The notes beneath the pieces were generated by a model. The model saw nothing but the letters and a program-made list of their open reading frames with translations. It was not told the DNA's origin and ran no database searches. A DNA stretch of 8,401 nucleotides from Bacteroidota bacterium (GTDB taxonomy: Bacteria; Bacteroidota; Rhodothermia; Balneolales; Balneolaceae), in the NCBI GenBank assembly GCA_024635465.1, contig JAGXIS010000108.1, positions 1-8,401 on the forward strand. Direction: 5' to 3'. The translations under genes were made by a program, and so were the position numbers. Below are positions 1 through 6,700 of this stretch, one piece after another (the stretch's first letter is position 1; each line of letters starts with the position of its first letter).

Positions 1-1806
1 CCCGGGCGAAGTCACTGTATTTATTGCAGCCATTTCCGGAACATTTTCATCAATCGCTTGAATCATCTCATCTACGTAACTATCCATATATTCAAAAGAG
101 GCTCCTTCAGGAGCTGTGGCTGCTATTCGCATCTGCCCCCGATCCTCCATTGGTGCCAGCTCCTGGGGTATATTTGAATAGAGGAGAACAATCAATCCAC
201 TGGAAGCGAGTAGGATCACAAATGCCATCCATCTCACTTTCATGAACGATTCCAGAGATGATCGATACATATTGTTGAGCCACACAAAAAATGGCTCAGT
301 CATCTTATAAAACCGATTCTTTTCAGCTCCTTTGGAGAGTATTTTGGTCGCAAGCATCGGAGTTAACGTTAGCGCTACAAAGGAAGAAATGATAACTGCC
401 CCCGCAATTACTACACCGAACTCTCTGAAAAGCCTACCGGTTGTTCCTCCCAAAAATAAGATTGGCATGAAAACAGAAACCAATGCAAGTGATGTTGCAA
501 CCACAGCAAAAAAGATCTCCTTTGAACCCAGGATTCCGGCTTCAATTACCGGCATACCTTTCTCCATCTTTGCATAAATATTTTCAAGTACTACAATGGC
601 ATCATCTACCACCAGACCGATCGCCAGAACAATCGCCAGCATAGTCAATACATTTATTGAAAAACCTGCCACATACATAATAAAGAAAGCCCCAATCAGG
701 GCGATCGGTATCACAATAACCGGAATTAACGTAGTCCGCCAATCACGCAGAAACAAAAATATAATTGCAATCACCAGTGCAAGAGCAATAAATACTGTTT
801 GTTGAACCTCACTTACGGATTGATCGATATATTCTGTTGTGTTAAATCCGATGGCAATCGAAATATCTTCAGGCAGATCCCTTTCAATTCTATCGAGCCT
901 GACAAACAGCTCTTCAGCGATGGAGAGCTGATTCGATCCCGGAAGCGGAATCGCAACACCTCCAACCATGGGAACTCCATTTCTCTTCAATACCGTTCGC
1001 TGATTTTGTGCGCCTAATTCGGCAAAACCGATATCTCCAAAACGAATTCTTCTTCCATCCTCTTCAAAAATAATCAACTCATTAAACTCCTCCGGTGTGG
1101 TAAGACGACCCATTGTTCTAACAGACAGTTCTGTTACCATCCCTTCAATTCTGCCGGAGGGTAATTCCACATTCTCACGGAGCAGTGCTTGTTGGATATC
1201 CAATGGTGTCAGCTGATATGCTGCCAATTTTAAAGGATCCATCCAAAGACGCATCGAGTATTGTTGAGAACCCCAGATACGAATTTCACTTACGCCCGGA
1301 ATTGTCTGAAGCTGTTCTTTAAACACATTTTCAGCGAATGCGGTTAACTCTAACAAATTTCGGCGATCACTATTTACGTTGATAAATACAATAGGTGATG
1401 AATCAGCATCCGCTTTGGTAACGGTTGGAGGATCCGCATCCGGCGGTATTCTTCTTTGTGCTCTCGAAACACGATCACGAACATCGTTTGCTGCAGTCTC
1501 CAGATCAATTTCTAAATCAAACTCTACAGTTATGGTACTTTGTCCATCCCGGCTCACCGAAGTAAGGGTGCGAATTCCCGCAATCCCATTCACAGACTCT
1601 TCCAATGGCTCCGTTATTTGTGACTCGATCACATCTGCATTCGCGCCAATATAGCTTGTACTAACTGTTACAATAGGAGGATCAACAGATGGGTATTCAC
1701 GGACACCCAGATAAAAAAAAGAGATCACACCAAACAGTATAATCACTATTGACATTACAGAGGCCAGAACCGGCCTTCGGATACTCAAAGAAGATATTCG
1801 ACTCAT
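1..1806 (-). CDS. RND-family efflux pump inner-membrane permease (HAE1/AcrB-like), partial: C-terminal part lies beyond the window edge
   Basis: This is the proton-driven inner-membrane pump of a tripartite exporter, passing substrates via the adjacent adaptor to an outer-membrane channel. The frame is open from the ATG at 1806 to base 1: 602 codons of the roughly 1,000-1,050 usual for the family. Residues 12-33 form TM1 after SIRRPVLASVM. The first periplasmic part (about 34-334) includes REYPSVDPP and the porter-domain segment VNGIAGIRTLTSVSRDG. TM2-TM6 span about 335-489, and TM4 carries GLVVDDAIVVLEN. Its D401-D402 match the AcrB proton-relay pair D407/D408. TM7 (about 525-545) and the start of the second periplasmic part (PQELAPMEDRGQ) follow. 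The matching lysine of TM10 and the C-terminus are outside the window. The start overlaps the adaptor stop as ATGA with no Shine-Dalgarno, suggesting translational coupling. Family assignment is certain; substrate (drug, bile, solvent or other) cannot be read from sequence. The motifs do not point to a metal (CusA/CzcA) pump. Confidence 0.96.
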   Translation of the reverse strand, partial: MSRISSLSIRRPVLASVMSIVIILFGVISFFYLGVREYPSVDPPIVTVSTSYIGANADVIESQITEPLEESVNGIAGIRTLTSVSRDGQSTITVEFDLEIDLETAANDVRDRVSRAQRRIPPDADPPTVTKADADSSPIVFINVNSDRRNLLELTAFAENVFKEQLQTIPGVSEIRIWGSQQYSMRLWMDPLKLAAYQLTPLDIQQALLRENVELPSGRIEGMVTELSVRTMGRLTTPEEFNELIIFEEDGRRIRFGDIGFAELGAQNQRTVLKRNGVPMVGGVAIPLPGSNQLSIAEELFVRLDRIERDLPEDISIAIGFNTTEYIDQSVSEVQQTVFIALALVIAIIFLFLRDWRTTLIPVIVIPIALIGAFFIMYVAGFSINVLTMLAIVLAIGLVVDDAIVVLENIYAKMEKGMPVIEAGILGSKEIFFAVVATSLALVSVFMPILFLGGTTGRLFREFGVVIAGAVIISSFVALTLTPMLATKILSKGAEKNRFYKMTEPFFVWLNNMYRSSLESFMKVRWMAFVILLASSGLIVLLYSNIPQELAPMEDRGQMRIAATAPEGASFEYMDSYVDEMIQAIDENVPEMAAINTVTSPG

Positions 1807-2888
1807 ATTTCAGAGGTTTTTTTAAGATCAATAATTTCTACTTCCATACCGGGTCGAACCTGGAGTAAGCCGGTTGTCAGTACCACATCACCATGTGATA
1901 CACCTTCAATAATCTGAACTTTATCACTGGTTCGGATTCCTGTTTGGACAGTAGATTCCTCAACAACTCCATCTCTTACCAAATACACTTTTTGGCCATT
2001 CAGAACCGGTATAATTGCAATCGTTGGCACCATGATTGCATCATCAATCTCATCTAAAATCAGCACGATATTGGCAAAAGCACCGGGATATAAAAGTTGT
2101 CCTCTATTTTCACTGAGGGCACGTATCTGAAGTGTCCTGGTTTGAGTATCTACTCTGGGTTCTATGGCATATACTTCCCCCACAAATGAGGAATCCACAC
2201 CCTGGACAGTAAAATTGATCTCGTCATTTAAATTAACTCTGGGTATATATCTTTCCGGAACAGAAAAATCGATTTTCACAGGATCCACTTCTTGCAGAGA
2301 TGCAATTCTTGTAGTTGGAGTGATATAGGAGCCGTTACTGATATATTTTAGCCCGATCACTCCTGAAAAAGGGGCTCTCACTTCCGTTTTTTCAATTTGA
2401 GCATCAATTAAGCGCAGTTCCGCTCTCAAAACATTCACTTCATTCAGGGTTGCATCATAATCGTCCTGACTGATTCCGCCTCTCTCAAGTAAACTTTTCT
2501 GTCTTCCCTCTCTCTGTTCTGCAAGATTTAGTCTGAATGTAGCTCTCTGTTTTTCAGCCTGCAGTTCACTGTCATTTATTTTAACCAGCAGATCTCCCGT
2601 TTGCACCTCTCGACCCTCATCAAAGTAGATCTCGGTCACGATTCCGGTGGCTTCTGCACTGAGTTCAACCAGTTCATTGGCCTGAACAGTACCGCTGGAA
2701 TAGATTCTGTCTTCAATCGTTTCATAATCCAGTTCTACAGCTTCAACAGTTAATAGGCCACTGTTTTGTGTCGATGCTGAACTATCTGAATTCGAACTAA
2801 AGAGCGGTTTTACTTTTGGATACGCAAGCCCACCCACAATCAAAAGAATGATAAAAATGGTAAGGGTTCTTTTCAGTGCTTTACTCAT
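1803..2888 (-). CDS. RND efflux periplasmic adaptor subunit (membrane fusion protein, HlyD/AcrA family)
   Basis: This 361-aa periplasmic adaptor bridges the RND pump to an outer-membrane channel. A short basic N-terminus is followed by one hydrophobic segment (about 9-23). No lipobox cysteine is visible, so it is probably membrane-anchored or signal-cleaved rather than a lipoprotein. A Ser/Asn-rich linker (31-44) follows. The barrel-sandwich (lipoyl-like) halves lie at about 66-105 (GTVQANELVELSAEATGIV) and 168-202, with the family hallmark RAPFSGVIG at 171-179. Between them is a charged alpha-helical hairpin (about 106-166). The beta-barrel domain runs from about 203 to 280 (DPVKIDFSVPE, RTLQIRA, PGAFANI), and a membrane-proximal domain completes the protein to the end. 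Length is typical. The stop TGA overlaps the pump ATG by 4 bp, so the two are almost certainly one operon. The ATG at 2888 is preceded by an A/T-rich leader without Shine-Dalgarno, as is common in Bacteroidota relatives. No regulator gene lies next to it. Confidence 0.95.
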   Translation of the reverse strand: MSKALKRTLTIFIILLIVGGLAYPKVKPLFSSNSDSSASTQNSGLLTVEAVELDYETIEDRIYSSGTVQANELVELSAEATGIVTEIYFDEGREVQTGDLLVKINDSELQAEKQRATFRLNLAEQREGRQKSLLERGGISQDDYDATLNEVNVLRAELRLIDAQIEKTEVRAPFSGVIGLKYISNGSYITPTTRIASLQEVDPVKIDFSVPERYIPRVNLNDEINFTVQGVDSSFVGEVYAIEPRVDTQTRTLQIRALSENRGQLLYPGAFANIVLILDEIDDAIMVPTIAIIPVLNGQKVYLVRDGVVEESTVQTGIRTSDKVQIIEGVSHGDVVLTTGLLQVRPGMEVEIIDLKKTSEI

Positions 2889-2916
2889 GAATAAATGGAT
2901 AAATAAATTTCTTGTT

Positions 2917-2940
2917 CTAACCCATAATGATAAAGGTTAG
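2917..2940. repeat. Short inverted repeat in the leader of the efflux operon
   Basis: Perfect 6-bp arms CTAACC (2917-2922) and GGTTAG (2935-2940) are separated by 12 bp, about 30-50 bp upstream of the adaptor ATG. The size and spacing would suit a dimeric repressor or a small leader hairpin. No T-run follows, so it is not a terminator. Six-bp arms can arise by chance in AT-rich DNA. CTAACC occurs again at 3030-3035 without a partner. Confidence 0.25.
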
Positions 2941-2972
2941 TTCTCTAAATATTAATAGTTCAATGTAAAATC

Positions 2973-2987
2973 TTGTATACAAATGTA
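2973..2987 (-). promoter_or_regulatory. Candidate promoter -7 element with overlapping 10-bp palindrome upstream of the efflux operon
   Basis: On the minus strand TACATTTG (2987-2980) fits the Bacteroidota -7 consensus TAnnTTTG exactly. It runs into the perfect palindrome TTGTATACAA (2973-2982), a possible repressor site at the transcription start. Start of transcription here would leave a leader of about 85-90 nt. The weak point is the absence of a TTG/TTTG at the expected upstream spacing (about 19-21 nt), where the sequence is A-rich. An alternative reading uses TTGTAT as a -35 with TATTAA 19 nt downstream, which is also imperfect. The location is right for control of the adaptor-pump operon, but no regulator gene is visible. 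Confidence 0.3.
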
Positions 2988-3047
2988 CATAAAAGAAAAT
3001 AATCTATTTTTTTGACCGTCTTTTTTTCTCTAACCAAAAAAGAGAAC

Positions 3048-3076
3048 AAAAAAAAGGCGATGAGAACCATCGCCTT
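3048..3076 (-). terminator. Rho-independent terminator downstream of trxA
   Basis: A perfect 9-bp stem, AAGGCGATG (3054-3062) and CATCGCCTT (3068-3076), encloses a 5-nt loop. On the minus strand it is followed directly by eight T residues (3055-3048). The plus strand has no U-tract after the stem, so termination works only for minus-strand transcription, i.e. transcripts leaving trxA. It lies about 200 bp past the trxA stop, beyond the repeat element at 3123-3274, so that element should be within the trxA 3' untranslated region. It separates the dnaE/trxA block from the efflux operon. Confidence 0.9.
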
Positions 3077-3122
3077 AAGAATACTTAAATCATGAAATGG
3101 ATATTTTTTAAAATTAAATTAA

Positions 3123-3274
3123 CCCCGTCACATCGAGCAACGGAGGAGCGTATGCGACTGAGTGTGTCGAGATGTCTATGCCATGGCAGGGAGTTTTCAC
3201 TCCGCTCCGTGGGATAAAAGAGGAGCGACTATGCTCCGACAAAAAGCGCCGGAACTCCGCTCGAACTGACGGGG
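3123..3274. repeat. 152-bp structured intergenic element with inverted-repeat ends (REP/MITE-like), trxA 3' region
   Basis: The ends CCCCGTCACATCGAGC (3123-3138) and GCTCGAACTGACGGGG (3259-3274) are inverted copies matching at 14 of 16 positions, including the outer 8. Inside are further self-complementary parts: ACATCGAG near 3131-3138 can pair with TCGAGATGT (3168-3176) around a bulge; TGCCATGGCA (3179-3188) is a perfect palindrome; GGAGT/ACTCC (3190-3203) is a 5-bp stem whose minus-strand loop is GAAA, a GNRA tetraloop; and GGAGC/GCTCC (3222-3237) is a 5-bp stem with a 6-nt loop. The element is GC-richer than its AT-rich flanks. It ends 5 bp from the trxA stop and lies before the terminator, so it should be transcribed. 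No coding capacity, transposase or clear target-site duplication is visible. It resembles the short dispersed repeats (GTCA..TCGAGC...TCGAGA) I recall from Bacteroidota-type genomes; copy number cannot be judged here. Confidence 0.7.
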
Positions 3275-3279
3275 TGTTA

Positions 3280-3606
3280 TTACACTACCTGTGCATCCAG
3301 TTGCTTTTTGATATGTGTTTTAGGAACCGCACCGATGATGGTATCAACCACTTCACCATTTTTGAAAATCATTAGTGCTGGAATGCTTCGGATTCCATAT
3401 TTCACGGACACTTCCGGATTGTGATCCACATTCACTTTTCCAACTTTAACTTTTCCTGCATACTCTCCGGCAATCTCATCAACTACAGGACCGACCATTC
3501 TGCATGGGCCACACCACTCTGCCCAAAAATCTACCAATACCGGCGTGTCTGATTTCTCAACTTCATCTTCAAAATTACTGTCGGTAAACTCTACTGTATT
3601 ACTCAT
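3280..3606 (-). CDS. trxA: Thioredoxin
   Basis: This 108-aa cytoplasmic thiol-disulfide oxidoreductase is the general protein-disulfide reductant (ribonucleotide reductase, PAPS reductase and others), itself recharged by thioredoxin reductase. It has the canonical length and fold: active site W31-C32-G33-P34-C35 in [10 protein letters not shown], buried D26 in VDFWA, K57, and the cis-proline P76 in RSIPAL (alanine replaces the more usual threonine after the proline). There is no signal peptide, which argues against a periplasmic TlpA/ResA-type protein. The ATG at 3606 gives the family-standard N-terminus; upstream is A-rich DNA without Shine-Dalgarno. Two tandem stops (TAA TAA) end the gene. 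It lies 126 bp downstream of dnaE on the same strand, with no terminator between them, so read-through from dnaE is possible besides any local promoter. I recall dnaE-trxA adjacency in other Bacteroidota. Confidence 0.97.
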   Translation of the reverse strand: MSNTVEFTDSNFEDEVEKSDTPVLVDFWAEWCGPCRMVGPVVDEIAGEYAGKVKVGKVNVDHNPEVSVKYGIRSIPALMIFKNGEVVDTIIGAVPKTHIKKQLDAQVV

Positions 3607-3629
3607 AATATTCTGTTTATTTTTTGTTT

Positions 3630-3657
3630 TAAATAAAGATCAAAAATTTCACTTCAA
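3630..3657 (-). promoter_or_regulatory. trxA: Weak candidate promoter for trxA
   Basis: On the minus strand TTGAAG (3657-3652) and TATTTA (3635-3630) are separated by 16 bp, resembling -35/-10 boxes. Initiation would fall about 15-20 nt before the trxA ATG. No TAnnTTTG-type Bacteroidota -7 element was found in this spacer. Such matches are frequent in AT-rich DNA, so the call is tentative. Confidence 0.22.
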
Positions 3658-3672
3658 GAATCACATATCATT

Positions 3673-3730
3673 TAGCTATCAATCTTATTGCATTTAACTA
3701 TTATATGGGTCTTTTAATTCAAGATAGCTA
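3673..3730. repeat. Inverted repeat in the dnaE-trxA spacer
   Basis: Perfect 8-bp arms TAGCTATC (3673-3680) and GATAGCTA (3723-3730) flank 42 bp of AT-rich sequence, starting 2 bp after the dnaE stop codon. There is no T-run after the distal arm on the minus strand, so it does not look like an intrinsic terminator. It could be an mRNA-end hairpin between dnaE and trxA or a chance match; the long loop argues against great stability. Confidence 0.25.
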
Positions 3731-3732
3731 TT

Positions 3733-6700
3733 TCATGCAACTTTCTCTTTGTCTCTGCTTAAAATAACTGCCTCATGTCCAACGATTTCTCTCAATCCCT
3801 TTAAGAGTTCATTGCTGGGTTCCACAACAAATTTCCTGACATTCATCCGAATTGGTTTTTTGGCGTGCTGTGAATGCACCTGAAATTTTACCATTGTCTC
3901 TCCTTTGTGAATACTCATCAGTGTTGCCATTTGATTCAGGTCCTCTTTAGTTAGACTCTCAGTACTCAATTTTAGAATCAGAAGCAGTTGAGCCTGAAAC
4001 TTCTCCCTCAAATTTTGAACTCTTTCCATGCTGTTTGCGATAATCTTAGGTGGCTCATCTCTTTTTGAAATGGTTCCTTCCAGTAAAATAATAGTATCCG
4101 GTGCGATCAATCCCTGATGCCGATCATATACATCACTAAAAACCAGTACTTCAACGGTACCCCGCAGATCTTCAATCTGTATAAATGCCATGGGCCGACC
4201 TTTTTTATCTGAAATTCTTCTTACAGCAGTGATAATTCCAATGACTCTTACCGACTCCCGGTCATTCAATCCCGAAAGTCTTTCTTCCGCCAACGTGTGA
4301 CTGGCAAACAGTCTGGTATCCTCTTTATAGCGATCCAGTGGATGTCCGCTCAAATAGAAACCAATGAGCTCTCTCTCTTTATTGAGACGTTCTATATTGG
4401 TCCACGGTGGGCAATCTCTTAATTTAGGTTCACTCACTATACCGCCACCACCGGCACTATCCCCAAAAAGACTCACTTGATTCAGCCTGTCATCTTCCTG
4501 TTTTCGGGATGCATAGCTTAAGATATCTTCCAGGCTGGCCAGAAGTTGCGCTCTATTTTGATGTAACAGCTCAAAGGCGCCGGCTTGTGCTAAACTTTCG
4601 ATCGTTTTTTTATTGCAAACCCGTGTATCGATACGAGCAGAAAAATCGAATATATTCCGAAAAGGACCATTTTCCTGTCTCTCCAGAACAATCTGATCAA
4701 TCGCTGCAGAACCTACCCCTTTAATGGCTGACAATCCGTATTGAACACGACCCTCTTTTGCAACAAACTTCCCTTCGGCGCTATTGATATTTGGCGGATC
4801 CACTTCTATACCGACTCTCTGACACTCCTCAATAAAAAAGCTCACTTTTTTAATGTCACTCATATTGTGACTTAATACTGCAGCCATATACTCTGCCGTA
4901 TAGTTGGCTTTAAAATACATGGTCTGATAGGCCACAACGGAATAGGCTGCAGAGTGCGATTTATTAAATCCGTATCCGGCAAACATCGCCATTTTATCGA
5001 AAACCTCTTTGGCGGTTTTCTCATCATATCCTTTTTGAACGGCCTGTTTTACAAATTTTTCTTCCTCAGGCGGTAGAAGCTCGGGCTGCTTTTTACCCAT
5101 GATACGCCGTAAAACATCGGCTTCACCGAGTGTATAACCACCCATTTTTTGAGCCACGATCATGATCTGCTCCTGATAGATCATAATGCCATATGTGGGT
5201 TCAAGTGTCTCCTTCAGATCCTCATGATCATAGGTAACCTCTTCTTCCCCGTGCTTTCGCTTGATGTAATCAGGGATAAACTGCATCGGACCGGGGCGAT
5301 AGAGTGCGTTCATAGCAATCAAATCGTTGATATCGGTTGGTTTAAGCTGTTTTAAATACTTTCTCATACCGTCCGACTCAAACTGAAAAATCCCAACCGT
5401 GGCCGCCTTTTGAAACATCTCGAAGGTTTTCTCATCGTTCAAAGGTATATCATCCAAATTATACTCTTTGCCGTAATTTTCTTTCACATATTCGATCACA
5501 GTTTTTAAAATGGAGAGCGTTTTCAGGCCCAAAAAATCCATCTTCAGCATCCCTGCATTTTCGATCACTTTTCCGTCAAACTGTGTGACGTAGAGCTCTT
5601 CATCTTTCGCCGTACAAATCGGAATAAAGTTGGTCAATTTATCCGGGGCGATAATGACTCCTGCAGCATGGATTCCCGTATTCCGAACGGATCCCTCAAG
5701 AGTTTCCGCCATCTTCAGCGTGCGCCCCTCCAATGTATCAGACTCTTTAATTTCGCGAAGTTCCTTCACATCCTTAAATGCATCTTCGAGAGAAATGCCG
5801 ACTGTATCCGGAACAAGTTTAGCGATTCTGTCTGCATCCGGCAGCGGCAGGTCTAATACTCTGGCCACATCCCTAACCGACGATCGTGCCGCCATTGTTC
5901 CAAATGTTATGATATGAGCAACCTGATCCTTTCCATATTTATCTACGACATAGTCGATTACTCGTTGGCGACCATCATCATCAAAATCGATATCAATATC
6001 CGGCATCGATACCCTTTCAGGGTTTAAAAAGCGCTCAAAAAGAAGATCATACTGCAATGGATCGATATTAGTGATACCGGTGCAGAATGCGACCACAGAA
6101 CCGGCAGCAGATCCCCTTCCGGGCCCTACATAAACACCCATTTCTCTGGCTGCAGCAATAAAATCCTGAACAATCAAAAAGTAGCCCGCAAAACCCATCG
6201 ATTTAATAATGGAGAGTTCATGATCGATGCGTTCAGATACCTCATTTGTGAAATCTTTGTATTTGACAGTGGCTCCCTCTAAGGTAAGATGACGCAGATA
6301 ATCATCCTCGGTATCAAACTCATCCGGAAGCGTAAAATTGGGAAGAATCACATCTGTTGACAGGTCGATAGGTTCAATCTTATCTGCAAGCTCCACTGTA
6401 TTGGATATCGCTTCCGGGATATCGGCGAAGAGTGCTTTCATCTCCTCCTGTTTTTTGAAATAGAACTCATCATTTGGAAAACCAAACCGTCGCTCCCGCC
6501 CTTTTCCAATGGGGGTGGATATCAGTTCGTTATTGTCGATACACAGCAGGGCATCATGAGCTTTGGCATCCTCTTTATTGAGATAGAATGTGTTATTGGT
6601 GGCAATCACCTTGATTTCAAACTTTTTCGCCATCTTCAGAAGAACACTGTTTACACGTTCCTCCTCCTCTAAACCATGACGCATCAGTTCGATATAGAGA

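Noticed and set aside
24..1654. Several plus-strand open frames of 69-91 codons
   Set aside because: They lie opposite the continuous minus-strand RND pump frame, which has recognisable family motifs throughout; none resembles a known protein.
2932..2963. TTGAAC plus TAACCTTT as a promoter for the efflux operon
   Set aside because: The downstream box is a poor match to either -10 or -7 consensus and coincides with an arm of the CTAACC/GGTTAG repeat.
3026..3046. TTCTCT/AGAGAA hairpin flanked by T and A runs
   Set aside because: The 6-bp A/T-rich stem with a 9-nt loop is weak and lies next to the much stronger terminator; low-complexity sequence explains it.
3119..3280. Target-site duplication flanking the structured element
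   Set aside because: The left flank (AAATTAA) and right flank (TGTTATTA) share only trivial A/T matches, so no duplication can be claimed.
3172..3375. Plus-strand 67-codon open frame
   Set aside because: It runs through the structured repeat and antisense into trxA; no motif and no credible start context.
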